Positions 44,327-54,285 of a stretch of 64,000 bases of DNA are shown one piece after another. A model generated the notes under the pieces. That model saw nothing but the letters and a program-made list of their open reading frames with translations, did no database searches and was not told the DNA's origin. The first letter of the stretch is position 1. Every line of letters starts with the position of its first letter. Source of the stretch: Croceicoccus sp. (GTDB lineage: Bacteria > Pseudomonadota > Alphaproteobacteria > Sphingomonadales > Sphingomonadaceae). The DNA lies in NCBI GenBank assembly GCA_002694745.1, contig NZMY01000050.1, positions 373,812 to 437,811 on the forward strand, given 5' to 3'. Made by a program: the position numbers and the translations under genes.

Positions 44327-47300
44327 GTCCGATCTTCCCATGCTGGCGGTCAAGCGGCCGCTGCTGGTGGGTGTGCTCAACCTGCTGATCCTGCTGGCGG
44401 GGCTGGCGGCAATCTTTGGCGTGGAAGTGCGCGAACTGCCCAATGTGGACCGGCCCGTGGTGTCGGTGTCGGCGGTGCTGCCCGGCGGATCGCCCGAGAC
44501 CATGGACGCGGAAGTCACCAGCATCCTTGAGGACGCGGTGGCCCGAGTGACCGGGGTGCGGCAGATCCGCTCTTCCAGCGAGGAGAACAACACGCGCGTC
44601 CGGGCCGAGTTCAATCCCGGCGTCGACCTCGACACGGCGGCATCCGACGTGCGCGAGGCGGTGAGCCGCGTCACCCGCGACCTTCCCGACCGGGTCGAGC
44701 AGGTCAATATCACCAAGGCCGACGCCGACGCGTGGCCGATCATGCGGCTGGTGGTGCAAAGCGACACGCTGGGCGAGGCGGAGCTGACTCGCGTGGTCGA
44801 GAACGACATCGTCCCCGAATTGCTGACCGCCGAGGGCGTCGCCAGTATCGATCTGTTCGGCGAGCGCGCGCTGCAGATGCGCGTGTCGATCGATCCGGCG
44901 CGGCTCAACCGATTCGGCCTGACGATCACCGATGTCGCCGATGCGCTGCGCCGCGCGCCCTATGACGTGCCGGTCGGGTCGTTCCGTTCGAATGCGCAGG
45001 AACTGGTGGTGCGCGCCGAGGCCAGCGCCACCGATCCGCAGCTGATGCGCGACCTGATCATCAGCGGCAATACGCGGCTGGGCGATGTCGCCGATGTCGA
45101 TTTCGCGCCCGCCGATGCGAATAATTTCGTGCGGCTGGACGGCAGGTCGGTGATCGGCATGGGCGTGGTCAGGCAGGCCAGTTCCAACACGATCGAGATT
45201 TCCGACGCCATCCGCAGCGCGGTTGAGAGGGTCAACCAGCGTTTTGACAATGTGCGGGTGGAGGTCATTTCCGACGACGCCGAATTCATCCGCATCTCGG
45301 TCGAGGAAGTGCTGATCACGCTGGGCTTCACGGTGATGGTGGTGATCGGCACGATGCTGATCTTCTTTCGCGCGTGGCGGCCAACGATCATTCCCAGCAC
45401 CACCATACCGATTGCCTTGGTCGGGGTGATCGCGGGCATCTGGATCATGGGTTTCTCGATCAACCTGCTGACGCTGCTGGCGCTGGTGCTTGCCACCGGG
45501 CTGATCGTCGACGACGCCATCGTGGTGCTGGAAAACACGCAGAGGCTGCAGAACAAGGGGCTGGGGCGGCGCGCGGCGGCGGTGGTGGGCACGCGGCAGG
45601 TGTTCTTTGCCGTGGTCGCCACGACGGCGGTGCTGGTGTCGGTGTTCGTGCCGATCAGCTTCCTGCCGTCCGAAACGGGGCGGCTGTTCCGCGAATTCGG
45701 TTTCGTGCTGTCGGTCGCGGTGCTGATCTCGTCCTTCATCGCGCTGTCGCTGGTGCCCGCGCTGGCGGCGCGGATCGACCTGACCAATGGCGCGGCGGAA
45801 AACGACCGGCTGACGCGTTGGGGCGGGCACGCGCGCGACCGCTATATGAAAATGCTCAACTGGTGCCTCGACCGGGGGAAGCTGGTCGTGCTCGCCGCGG
45901 TGCTGGTCGCGGGGCTGACCGGCCTGCTCTACACCCAGATCGACAACGAACTTGTGCCGGACGAGGATCGCGGCGTGATCGAGGTGGACGCCACCGGCCC
46001 GGACGGCGTGGGGCTTGCCTTCATGGACCGCGAACTGGACGAGATCGAGCGCATCCTGCAGCCCTATCTCGACAGCGGAGAGATCGAGAGCACCTTCTCG
46101 GTCGTGGGCCAGTGGGACCCGAACCGCGTGCGCGTGACGGCAGAGCTGGCGCCGTGGGGCGAACGCGACCGCAGCCAGAGCGAGATCGTCGAGGAGCTGA
46201 ACCCGCCGCTGCAGGAAATCCCCGGATCGCGGACCAATGCGCGCGGACGCGGCACGCTCAGCTTTGGCGGCGGGGGCGAGGGGCTGGAGGTCGCGCTGAC
46301 GGGCGGCGAGTACGACAATATCTACCGGTCCGCGCTGGCCCTGTCCGAAGCCATCGACACGCGGTCGGACATATTGTCCAACCCCGACATCTCGTACCAG
46401 CCGACCCAGCCGCAATTGTCGCTGCGGATCGATCGGCAGCGCGCGTCGGACCTTGGCATCGATCTCGACGATCTGTCGCAGACGTTGAGCGCGATGGTGG
46501 GGGGCGAGGAGATCGCCGACCTCAACGTGGGCGATCAGGCGGTGCCGATCTTCCTGACGTCGCGCGCGGTGTCGATCACCAATCCGACCGACCTGTCGAA
46601 CCTGTATGTCCGCACGCAGGATGGCGGCATGGTGCCGCTCTCGCTGGTTACCGAGGTGGTGGAGCAGGGCGTCGCCGCGCAGCTCGATCGCACCGAACAG
46701 CGCCGCGCGATCGAGGTGGATGCCGATATCGCGCAGGGCGTGTCGCTGCGCGATGCGATCACCGAAATGGAACGCCTTGCCGACGAGACGGTGGCAGAGG
46801 ACATCGACATGCTGCTGCAGGGCGATGCCGAAAGCCTGAACGAGACGTCGAGCGACGTGCTGGTCACCTATCTGTTCGCGCTGGTGATCGTGTTCCTCGT
46901 CCTCGTCGCCCAGTTCGAGAGCCTGACGAGCGCGCTGGTGGTGCTGCTGACCGTGCCCTTCGCGCTGGCCGCCGCGATCCTTGCGCTGTTCCTGTCGGGC
47001 GTGTCGCTCAACATCTATTCGCAGATCGGGCTGGTGATGCTGATCGGGCTGATGGCGAAGAACGGCATCCTCGTGGTCGAATTCGCGGATCAGCTGCGCC
47101 ACGAGGGCCGCGACCTGCGCGAGGCGATCGAGGAAGCGGCCGCCATCCGCCTGCGCCCGATTGCTATGACGCTGATCTCGACCGTCATCGGCGCGGTGCC
47201 CCTGATCCTTGCGGGCGGAGCGGGGGCAGAGGCGCGCCAGTCGATCGGCTGGGTGATCTTCGGCGGGCTGGGCATCGCGGGGGTCTTCACCCTGTTCCTG

Positions 47301-47417
47301 ACGCCGGTGATCTATCTGGGCATCGCCCGCTTCGGAAAGCCGCGTTCGGTCGACCTCGCGCGTCTCAACGAGGAAATAGACCAGATCGACGAAGACATGA
47401 CGATGGCGCCCGCATGA
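44316..47417 (+). CDS. RND family efflux transporter permease (HAE1/AcrB-like)
   Basis: A 1033-residue inner-membrane proton/drug antiporter. It has 12 predicted membrane segments in two halves, with large periplasmic loops after TM1 and TM7. The TM4 motif GLIVDDAIVVLEN carries the Asp pair essential for proton relay. The second half has QIGLVMLIGLMAKNGILVVEFA. Substrate range is unknown. Middle gene of a three-gene tripartite pump operon with 11-nt and 4-nt overlaps. No regulator gene accompanies it, so control is not evident. Confidence 0.96.
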   Translation: MKDRSDLPMLAVKRPLLVGVLNLLILLAGLAAIFGVEVRELPNVDRPVVSVSAVLPGGSPETMDAEVTSILEDAVARVTGVRQIRSSSEENNTRVRAEFNPGVDLDTAASDVREAVSRVTRDLPDRVEQVNITKADADAWPIMRLVVQSDTLGEAELTRVVENDIVPELLTAEGVASIDLFGERALQMRVSIDPARLNRFGLTITDVADALRRAPYDVPVGSFRSNAQELVVRAEASATDPQLMRDLIISGNTRLGDVADVDFAPADANNFVRLDGRSVIGMGVVRQASSNTIEISDAIRSAVERVNQRFDNVRVEVISDDAEFIRISVEEVLITLGFTVMVVIGTMLIFFRAWRPTIIPSTTIPIALVGVIAGIWIMGFSINLLTLLALVLATGLIVDDAIVVLENTQRLQNKGLGRRAAAVVGTRQVFFAVVATTAVLVSVFVPISFLPSETGRLFREFGFVLSVAVLISSFIALSLVPALAARIDLTNGAAENDRLTRWGGHARDRYMKMLNWCLDRGKLVVLAAVLVAGLTGLLYTQIDNELVPDEDRGVIEVDATGPDGVGLAFMDRELDEIERILQPYLDSGEIESTFSVVGQWDPNRVRVTAELAPWGERDRSQSEIVEELNPPLQEIPGSRTNARGRGTLSFGGGGEGLEVALTGGEYDNIYRSALALSEAIDTRSDILSNPDISYQPTQPQLSLRIDRQRASDLGIDLDDLSQTLSAMVGGEEIADLNVGDQAVPIFLTSRAVSITNPTDLSNLYVRTQDGGMVPLSLVTEVVEQGVAAQLDRTEQRRAIEVDADIAQGVSLRDAITEMERLADETVAEDIDMLLQGDAESLNETSSDVLVTYLFALVIVFLVLVAQFESLTSALVVLLTVPFALAAAILALFLSGVSLNIYSQIGLVMLIGLMAKNGILVVEFADQLRHEGRDLREAIEEAAAIRLRPIAMTLISTVIGAVPLILAGGAGAEARQSIGWVIFGGLGIAGVFTLFLTPVIYLGIARFGKPRSVDLARLNEEIDQIDEDMTMAPA

Positions 47418-48799
47418 CGTCCCGACCGATTCGCCGTTTCCTGCCTGTGATGCTGGCCGCCAGCACGCTTGCGGCCTGCGCGACCGTTCCCGAGATCGAG
47501 CCGCAGACCGCGGTCGATGCGCCGCCGGCCTATAGCGCGGCGCTGCCCGAGGCGGGGCTGGCCGACGACTGGTGGGAGGGTTTCGGCGACCCCGTGCTGG
47601 ATGCGCTGGTAGAGCGCGGGCTTGCCGCCAATCTCGACATCACCGCGGCGCGCGACCGGGTCCGCGCAGCAGAGGCGCTGCTGCGGGCCGAACGATCCGA
47701 CCTTCTGCCCCGCGTGGATGGTGCGGCCGATGTCGGTGTGACGGCGGGGGAGGGGGACGACGGCAGCTTTGCCAGCGCGGGTCTGTTCGTCCTGTTCGAT
47801 CCCGATCTCAGCGGTAGATTGAGCGCCGAGATACGCGCCGCCGCCGCCCGCTATGCCCAGGCGGATTATATTCGCGCCGACACCCGCCGGATCGTCGCCG
47901 CGGCCATCGCCAGCCAATATGTCGAATATCGCCGCACCGGCGCGCAGCTGGAACTGCTGCAGGAATCGACCGCGCTGCAGGAACAGACGCTGGATGTCGT
48001 GACCCTGCGGTACGAGGCGGGGCTGGCCGCCAATCTCGACGTGCGGCGCGCGGCTGCCGACCTTGCGCAGACGCAGGCGCGGCGCGGCTTGCTGGAGATC
48101 GACCGGGCCGAGGCGGCCCATGCGCTGGCGTTGCTGCTGGCCGAGGCGCCGGGCACTTTCTTGCCGGAGGGCGAGAGCGGGATCGGCTCGATCCCCTCCT
48201 ATGCCGAGGGGCCCGCGCTGGGCCAGCCCGCCGATCTTCTGCGCCGCCGCACCGACATTCTCGCGGCCGAGGCGCGTCTGCAAGAGGCTGCCGCGGCGGT
48301 GGGCATAGAGCAGGCCGATCTGCGCCCGTCGCTCACCGTGCCTGCGTCCATCGTGCTGGGCGGCGGGGGGATCGACGATCTGTTCGGCGAATTCCTTGCC
48401 AGCGTCGGGGCCGCGCTCGACCTGCCGATCTTCGACGGAGGGCGGCGGCATGCCGAGGTGGAGGCCGCTGAAGCCGAGCTGGATGCGCGCTATGCCGAAT
48501 ATCGCCTGACGTTCCTGGATGCATTGGGCGAGACCGAGAATGCGCTGGTCGCCATCGGGGCGTTTCGCCAGCGGGCGATCGCCTTGTCCGAGGCCATCGA
48601 GCAGAGCGAGGCCGCGCTGGAGCAATCGAATGCGCTTTACCGCGAAGGGCTTGCCTCGCTGTTCGACGTGCTGGATGCGCAGAGGCAGCTGATTTCCAGC
48701 CGGGAATCGCTGCTCGACAATCTGGCCGCCTTGTCGAACGCGCATATCGCACTGCATCTGGCTGCGGCCTCGCAGGGTCCGCAACTGGACCAGACGTGA
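47414..48799 (+). CDS. RND outer-membrane channel protein (NodT/TolC-like OMF lipoprotein)
   Basis: A 461-residue outer-membrane factor. The lipoprotein signal is MTSRPIRRFLPVMLAASTLAAC. Two copies of the OMF repeat are visible (DDWWEGFGDPVLDALVERGLAANLDI; later ADLLRRRTDILAAEARLQEAAAAVGI). Start ATG overlaps the RND stop (ATGA). The much longer open frame upstream is a chance reading of the RND gene. Confidence 0.95.
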   Translation: MTSRPIRRFLPVMLAASTLAACATVPEIEPQTAVDAPPAYSAALPEAGLADDWWEGFGDPVLDALVERGLAANLDITAARDRVRAAEALLRAERSDLLPRVDGAADVGVTAGEGDDGSFASAGLFVLFDPDLSGRLSAEIRAAAARYAQADYIRADTRRIVAAAIASQYVEYRRTGAQLELLQESTALQEQTLDVVTLRYEAGLAANLDVRRAAADLAQTQARRGLLEIDRAEAAHALALLLAEAPGTFLPEGESGIGSIPSYAEGPALGQPADLLRRRTDILAAEARLQEAAAAVGIEQADLRPSLTVPASIVLGGGGIDDLFGEFLASVGAALDLPIFDGGRRHAEVEAAEAELDARYAEYRLTFLDALGETENALVAIGAFRQRAIALSEAIEQSEAALEQSNALYREGLASLFDVLDAQRQLISSRESLLDNLAALSNAHIALHLAAASQGPQLDQT

Positions 48800-48822
48800 C
48801 TCGGGTAATCGAGGGAGGTCGC

Positions 48823-49641
48823 ATGATTGGAGTTCGCAGCTTTAGGATCGCGGTGTCGGCCATGGCCGCTGCATTGGCCGCGCCAGTGGCGGCGGGCGCG
48901 CAGGAGGCCGTGACCGAACGCGTGATCAAGGCGGAGCATGCGCGGCAGGGCGTGGCGTCCGACGGGCAATCGATCTACGCGGTCGATAATAATGTCATCA
49001 CCCGCATCTCGCTGGCCGATGGCACGCAGACCGGCGAGTGGAACGGCGATCCCAAGCTGTTTCCGCATCTCAACAGCTGCACCGTGGTGGAAAGCGAACT
49101 CGTCTGTGCCTCGTCCAACTATCCGGCAGTGCCGCAGCTTTCGACGGTAGAGATCTATGATCTGGCGTCGCTGAAGCATGTGCGATCGGTGGCGCTGGGC
49201 GCGATGCCGGGGTCGCTGACGACGCTCGACCGGCATGACGGCGAGTGGTGGGCGACCTTCGCCAATTACGACGACCGCGGCACGCCAGAGGGGCGGAGCC
49301 ACCGCGACAGTTTCGTCGCGCAGATGGACGAGCAGTTCCGCATGGTTCGCATGTGGGGCCTGCCCGACACGGTGCTCGAACGGCTTTCCCCCAGCAGCGT
49401 ATCGGGCGCAAGCTGGAGCGAGGACGGGCTGCTTTATCTTTCCGGCCACGACCGGCCCGAGCTTTATGTCATGGCCTTGCCGCAGGCAGGTGGGCTGCTG
49501 CGGCATGTGGCGACGGTCGGAATCGCCTCGCACGGGCAAGCTATCGACATCGATCCGGCGGACAAGGGTCTGATCTGGTCGATCGACCGCGATTCGCGCA
49601 CGGTGCTCGCCAGCCGGCTGCCCGATCTGTCCGCCGACTGA
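48823..49641 (+). CDS. Secreted hypothetical protein, beta-propeller-like
   Basis: A 272-residue protein with a signal peptide (MIGVRSFRIAVSAMAAALAA, predicted cleavage AAGA-QE). It has repeated short segments such as SDGQSIYAVDNNVITRIS and GASWSEDGLLYLSGHDRPELYV, suggesting a six- or seven-bladed propeller of the NHL/SMP-30-like type. No catalytic family is recognised. GGGAGG precedes the ATG. It lies 23 bp after the outer-membrane channel gene and may be cotranscribed with the pump. Confidence 0.75.
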   Translation: MIGVRSFRIAVSAMAAALAAPVAAGAQEAVTERVIKAEHARQGVASDGQSIYAVDNNVITRISLADGTQTGEWNGDPKLFPHLNSCTVVESELVCASSNYPAVPQLSTVEIYDLASLKHVRSVALGAMPGSLTTLDRHDGEWWATFANYDDRGTPEGRSHRDSFVAQMDEQFRMVRMWGLPDTVLERLSPSSVSGASWSEDGLLYLSGHDRPELYVMALPQAGGLLRHVATVGIASHGQAIDIDPADKGLIWSIDRDSRTVLASRLPDLSAD

Positions 49642-49799
49642 TTTGCGCCGCAGCAGGCCGCTATCCACGGTCCTTTAAGTGTTCGACCGCCAGAAAATGA
49701 CATGAAGTTGCAGCATTCTCGTGCGAAATGATGTATGGGAACTGAATCGAACCTTGGCTTTCACGCCTGGCTCTGGCGCCTGGCTTTGACGGGGGACTG

Positions 49800-50930
49800 A
49801 TGAACAGGACGGGTCGTAAATCGGGAATCGCACTCTGCATGACGGGGGCACTGCTTATGGCAGGGTCCGCCGCTGCTCAGACGACAGCGCCGCTCGCCGC
49901 GCTGGAAGTGGCGCTTCCACAGCTTGAATCGCCCGACCTTTCGGTCATGACCTATAATGTGAAGGGCCTGCCGTGGCCCATCGCGCGGGGCCGTCCCGAG
50001 GCGCTGGCGAATATCGCGGCGCATCTGGCCGACATGCGCGAGGGCGGGGTGCAGCCTGCCGTGGTGGTCCTGCAAGAGGCATTCGTCTCGCGCGCCAAGG
50101 CCATCGGCGACAAGGCCGGCTATCGCTATCAGGCGACCGGCGCGGGCATTCCCCGCGCGTCCGAGCCGAGCTCGCGGCGCTTTCCGCTTCGCCGGCTCAA
50201 CCGCGGGCCGCAGCTCGACAGCGGGCTGCTGGTGCTGAGCGATTATCCGATCGTCGACATCAAGGCCGCGGCCTTTCCGGAAAGCGCCTGCGCGGGGCTC
50301 GATTGCTTTGCCGCCAAGGGCGTGGTTCTCGTCACGCTTGAGATGCCGGGCAAGGGCCGGGTGCAGGTGGCGACGACCCATCTCAACAGCAGGGGCGCCT
50401 CCATGGCCCCCACCAGGGAAAGCGCCCGCGCCTATCGCGAACAGGTGGATTTCCTGTGCGAATTCCTTGGCAGCGAACGCGATGCCTCGATCCCGCTGGT
50501 GCTGGCCGGGGACTTCAACCTGGGCGACACCGAGGAAAGGCTTGCGATCCTTCCGCCCGCGCTGGAACACCTCAACGGCGGAACCGCGCCGGACGAACCG
50601 TTCCGCAATTTCGTGCAGGCCACGGACACCGAAATCTCCCGCTCGGACGATGCGCGCTGGGTGGTGGAGCGGGCGCGCGACATGCAATATATCCTGCCCG
50701 GCGGCGGCAGAACCTTGTCGGCCATCTCGGCCCGCATCCCGTTCGGCAGCAAGACGCCGGGCGGGGCCTTGTCCGATCATTTCGGCTATACCGTCGAATA
50801 CCGGCTGGCCCCATCGAACACCCGGCTCGCCTCGCGCGATACGCGGCCTACAGGAATGGCTGAAAAGACGGCGGGCAGCGGCGGCGATACGCGCCTGCAC
50901 GGCTCGGCAGAGACCGTCAGCGCCCGCTGA
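49800..50930 (+). CDS. Secreted endonuclease/exonuclease/phosphatase family protein
   Basis: A 376-residue exported protein of the EEP superfamily. The signal peptide ends at about AGSAAAQT. The EEP core includes LSVMTYNVKGLP, VVVLQEAF (metal-binding Glu), HLNSRG, LVLAGDFNLGD (Asp-x-Asn) and ALSDHFGYTVEY (catalytic Asp-His). The family covers nucleases, sphingomyelinase-like phospholipases and inositol phosphatases, so the substrate is open. It is convergent with the transporter gene, with only 7 bp between. The 158 bp upstream likely hold its promoter. Confidence 0.87.
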   Translation: MNRTGRKSGIALCMTGALLMAGSAAAQTTAPLAALEVALPQLESPDLSVMTYNVKGLPWPIARGRPEALANIAAHLADMREGGVQPAVVVLQEAFVSRAKAIGDKAGYRYQATGAGIPRASEPSSRRFPLRRLNRGPQLDSGLLVLSDYPIVDIKAAAFPESACAGLDCFAAKGVVLVTLEMPGKGRVQVATTHLNSRGASMAPTRESARAYREQVDFLCEFLGSERDASIPLVLAGDFNLGDTEERLAILPPALEHLNGGTAPDEPFRNFVQATDTEISRSDDARWVVERARDMQYILPGGGRTLSAISARIPFGSKTPGGALSDHFGYTVEYRLAPSNTRLASRDTRPTGMAEKTAGSGGDTRLHGSAETVSAR

Positions 50931-50937
50931 TCGGGCT

Positions 50938-51942
50938 TCACGTTGCGGTTGGCGCGGGTTCGCGCGGCTGCGTTTCCGGATCGACTTTTGCCGACATGCG
51001 CTGTGCGATCGCGGCGCAGGCCAACAGTTGCAATTGGTGAAAAATCATCAGCGGCAGGATGAGCGGGCCGACCATGGCGGCGGGAAACAGCACGCCCGCC
51101 ATCGGTACGCCCGACGCCAGGCTTTTCTTCGACCCGCAGAAAATGATCGCCGCGCGGTCGGGCCGGTCGAACCCCATCCTGTGCGCAGTCCATGCGACAA
51201 TGCCCAGCACGACGGCCAGCATCGCGCCGCACAGACCTATGATCGCGGCCAGTTGCCAGCCCTCTATCGTTTTCCATAGCCCCTCGACCACGGCTGCGCT
51301 GAAGGCCGCATAGACGACCAGCAGGATCGATCCCCGGTCGACATAGGACACCACCGCCTTGTGCCGCTCGATAAAGCGCGCGGTGAGGGGGCGCGACAGG
51401 TGACCGGCAAGGAACGGCAACAGCAATTGCATCACGATGGCCTCTATCGACGCGAGCGTGTCGCCGGTCCCGCTGGCTCCGCCTAGCAGCAGGGCGGTCA
51501 GCGCCGGGGTCACGAAAATCCCCGCGAAATTCGAGAATGAGGCCGCGCAGACGGCGGCGGGGACATTGCCGCGCGCGATCGAGGTGAAGGCGATCGATGA
51601 TTGCACGGTCGAAGGCAGCAGCGTCAGGAACAGGAAGCCAGTCGCAACCAGCCCCGGAAGGAACAGCGCCGACAGGGCCGAGATGCCGAGGCCGAGGACC
51701 GGAAACAGCAGGAACGTCGCCAGCAGCACGGTGACATGCAGTTTCCAGTTGGTCAGCCCCGCGAGGATGGCGGCCCGCGAGAGCTTCGCCCCGTGGAGGA
51801 AGAACAGCAGCGCGATTGCCGCCTTGACGATCCAGCCCAGCCAGAGCGCGAAGATGCCGGATGCGGGCAGCAGGCTGGCCACCACGACGCTCGCCAGAAT
51901 GGCAAGGCTGTAGCGGTCGATCTTGAGAAGCAGTTTGAGCAA
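50938..51942 (-). CDS. Bile acid:sodium symporter family transporter (SBF-like, YfeH type)
   Basis: A 334-residue polytopic membrane protein with about ten segments. The SBF-like signature includes LTNWKLHVTVLLATFLLFPV, LTLLPSTVQSSIAFTSIARGN, SNFAGIFVTPAL and FCGSKKSLASGVPMAGVLF. This fits the bacterial SBF-like branch; the substrate is unknown. Start TTG at 51942 with AGGTG upstream. It is divergent from the FAD oxidoreductase gene; the 183-bp gap holds both promoters but no operator copy. Despite its family name no link to the catabolic locus is shown. Confidence 0.9.
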   Translation of the reverse strand: MLKLLLKIDRYSLAILASVVVASLLPASGIFALWLGWIVKAAIALLFFLHGAKLSRAAILAGLTNWKLHVTVLLATFLLFPVLGLGISALSALFLPGLVATGFLFLTLLPSTVQSSIAFTSIARGNVPAAVCAASFSNFAGIFVTPALTALLLGGASGTGDTLASIEAIVMQLLLPFLAGHLSRPLTARFIERHKAVVSYVDRGSILLVVYAAFSAAVVEGLWKTIEGWQLAAIIGLCGAMLAVVLGIVAWTAHRMGFDRPDRAAIIFCGSKKSLASGVPMAGVLFPAAMVGPLILPLMIFHQLQLLACAAIAQRMSAKVDPETQPREPAPTAT

Positions 51943-52125
51943 TAGGCACCTGAAGACGGGATAGGCCTCCGCCTTAACGCCGCGCCGACCGCGGTGCCAG
52001 TGCCGAGCGATAACGCTGTCCTATTGAACGCAATCCGCTGCCGGATAGCCCTTATGCAGCCGTGACATTGTGGCGGGGCCCGGTCTATCGCTGCGGCTGG
52101 AACTAAGCGGGGCAGGGCGCAGAAT

Positions 52126-53229
52126 TTGGTCGAACAGGTCGATGCGATAGTCGTGGGGGCGGGCGTGGTCGGCCTTGCCGTCGCGCGCGAACTGGCGCTG
52201 GCGGGGCGCGCGCCGCTGGTGCTGGACGGCGAGGCGCATTTCGGATCGTGGACCAGCAGCCGCAATTCCGAAGTCATCCATGCAGGCATCTATTACCCGC
52301 TCGGCTCGCTGAAGGCGCGGCTCTGCGTCGAGGGGCGCGACCTGCTGTATCAATTCTGCGCGGCGCGGGGCGTGCCGCATCGGCGCAGCGGCAAGATCAT
52401 CTTTGCGCATGACCATGCCCAAGCGGGCGAGCTGAACGCGATCCAGACGCGCGCGGCACTGGCGGGCGTGCACGATCTGGTGCGGCTGGACGCGAAGGAT
52501 GCGCGGACGCTCGAGCCCAAACTGACATGCGCCGAGGCGCTGTTTTCGCCGTCCACCGGAATCGTCGACAGCCATGCGCTGATGCTGGCGCTGCTGGGCG
52601 AAGCGGAAGCGCATGGCGCCATGCTGGTGATGGGCAGCAAGGTTGCGCGCATTACGCGTGCTGGCGGACAGTGGCAGGTGTGGCTGGACGATAGCGCCGG
52701 TCCGGTGGTCGAGGCGCCGGTGCTGGTCAATTCGGCAGGCCTTGCCGCGCAACGTCTGGCCATGGCGATCGAGGGGCTGGACGATGCCTTCGTCCCTCCT
52801 GCTTTTTACGCGCGAGGCGTCTATTTCACCTATTCGGGCAAGGTGCCGTTTCGTCATCTGATCTATCCGGTCCCCGAACCCGGCGGTCTGGGCACGCATC
52901 TCACGCTGGATCTGGCGGGGCAGGCGCGTTTCGGGCCCGATGTCGAGTGGATCGATACGGTCGACTACACCGTCGATCCGGCGCGTCATGCCAGGTTTGC
53001 AGAGGCCGCAAGGCGCATCTGGCCGGCGCTCGATCCCGCGCGGCTGCAGCCGGGTTACGCAGGCGTTCGGCCCAAGATCACCGGCCCCGGCGAGGCGGCG
53101 GGCGATTTCGTCCTCTCGGGCCCCGCCGAGCACGGCTGTGCGGGGCTGGTCAATCTGTTCGGAATCGAGAGTCCCGGCCTGACCGCGTCCATGGCGATTG
53201 CCCGCGCGGTCGCGGAAATGCTGGACTAA
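52126..53229 (+). CDS. FAD-dependent L-2-hydroxyglutarate oxidase/dehydrogenase-like protein
   Basis: A 367-residue DAO-family flavoenzyme. The N-terminal dinucleotide fold is AIVVGAGVVGLAVARELAL, followed by TSSRNSEVIHAGIYYPLGSLKA, which is diagnostic of the L-2-hydroxyglutarate dehydrogenase (LhgO) group. The C-terminus has PGYAGVRPKITGPG and the FAD-contacting GIESPGLTASMAIA. It oxidises L-2-hydroxyglutarate to 2-oxoglutarate in characterised homologues. Start TTG at 52126; no ATG fits. purU follows 49 bp later. Confidence 0.9.
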   Translation: MVEQVDAIVVGAGVVGLAVARELALAGRAPLVLDGEAHFGSWTSSRNSEVIHAGIYYPLGSLKARLCVEGRDLLYQFCAARGVPHRRSGKIIFAHDHAQAGELNAIQTRAALAGVHDLVRLDAKDARTLEPKLTCAEALFSPSTGIVDSHALMLALLGEAEAHGAMLVMGSKVARITRAGGQWQVWLDDSAGPVVEAPVLVNSAGLAAQRLAMAIEGLDDAFVPPAFYARGVYFTYSGKVPFRHLIYPVPEPGGLGTHLTLDLAGQARFGPDVEWIDTVDYTVDPARHARFAEAARRIWPALDPARLQPGYAGVRPKITGPGEAAGDFVLSGPAEHGCAGLVNLFGIESPGLTASMAIARAVAEMLD

Positions 53230-53278
53230 CGCGGCCGCGCCTTTCATGCGGCGGCTCCTGAGCCAAAGGAGTGGGATC

Positions 53279-54133
53279 TTGAACAGGAATTGCGTGCTCA
53301 GCCTTGCTTGCGACGACAGGCCGGGCCTGGTTGCCGCCATTGCGAGCTTTCTGGCCGGACATGGCGGAAACATCACCGATGCCGAGCAATATAACGATGC
53401 GTCGACCGCGCGGTTCTTCATGCGCGTCGCCTTCGATCCCGGCCCGACCGCGCCCGAGACCTATCGCGACCTGTTCGCTCCGCTGGCGAAAGAACATGGC
53501 ATGGACTGGCGGCTGCGCGTCCCGGGCTATCGGCCGCGCATCGTGGTCATGGTCAGCCGGTTCGATCATTGCCTTGCCGACCTCCTCAACCGTCAGCGCA
53601 GCGGGGAGCTTGCGATGGATATCGTCGCCATCGTGTCGAACCATCCCCGGGGAGTGCTGTCCGGCTGCATCATCGGGGACATCCCCTTCCATCACCTGCC
53701 CGTCACCCGCGGCACCAAGGCGGATCAGGAGGCGCAGGTCAGGTCGCTGATTACCGAGACGGGGGCCGAGCTGGTGGTGCTGGCGCGTTATATGCAGATC
53801 CTGTCTGACGAGATGGCGGCGTTCCTGTCGGGACGATGCATCAATATCCATCACTCGTTCCTGCCGGGTTTCAAGGGCGCGAAACCCTATCACCAAGCCC
53901 ATCGGCGCGGGGTGAAGATGATCGGGGCGACCAGCCATTACGTCACCGCCGACCTCGACGAGGGGCCCATCATCGCGCAGGACGTGCAGGCGATCACCCA
54001 CAAGGACACGGCCGAGGACCTTGTCGCGCGCGGCCGGGACGTGGAGCGGCGCGTGCTGGCCCGTGCGGTGAAGGCGCATCTCGAGGACCGCGTGTTCATG
54101 AACGGCCATCGCACGGTGGTGTTCGACGCCTGA
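53279..54133 (+). CDS. purU: Formyltetrahydrofolate deformylase
   Basis: Hydrolyses 10-formyl-THF to THF and formate, balancing one-carbon pools. The 284-residue protein has an N-terminal ACT-like domain (CVLSLACDDRPGLVAAIASFLAGHGGNITDAEQY) and a formyltransferase-type domain with HHSFLPGFKGAKPYHQAHRRGVKMIGATSHYV; Asn-His-Asp catalytic positions are expected around IVSNHPRG, INIHHSFLP and DEGPIIAQDV. Start TTG at 53279 with AAAGGAG 7 nt upstream. The longer frame has no ribosome site. Confidence 0.95.
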   Translation: MNRNCVLSLACDDRPGLVAAIASFLAGHGGNITDAEQYNDASTARFFMRVAFDPGPTAPETYRDLFAPLAKEHGMDWRLRVPGYRPRIVVMVSRFDHCLADLLNRQRSGELAMDIVAIVSNHPRGVLSGCIIGDIPFHHLPVTRGTKADQEAQVRSLITETGAELVVLARYMQILSDEMAAFLSGRCINIHHSFLPGFKGAKPYHQAHRRGVKMIGATSHYVTADLDEGPIIAQDVQAITHKDTAEDLVARGRDVERRVLARAVKAHLEDRVFMNGHRTVVFDA

Positions 54134-54285
54134 AGCGGGCGTTGCTTCGCAAATTGCCGGCCTATGCCAATTGTTGCAGCGGGGGCGGCGCAGAACCGCT
54201 AGAACGTGCCTGCCATCCATACAGCCGGTCGAGTCGTGATTGGGGTCCGATTCAGTCGCTGTCGTGGCGGAAAGGGATCGGGTTC

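Noticed and set aside
45374..47413. Open frame of about 680 codons running through the RND gene into the outer-membrane channel gene, as if one giant protein
   Set aside because: The upstream part is a shifted reading of the RND gene. The channel protein has its own ATG, lipoprotein signal and ATGA overlap at 47414.
50938..51942. Bile-acid symporter family gene as evidence that the catabolic locus degrades bile acids
   Set aside because: The SBF-like branch transports diverse or unknown substrates. The gene lies 9 kb beyond the locus and its promoter region lacks the operator.
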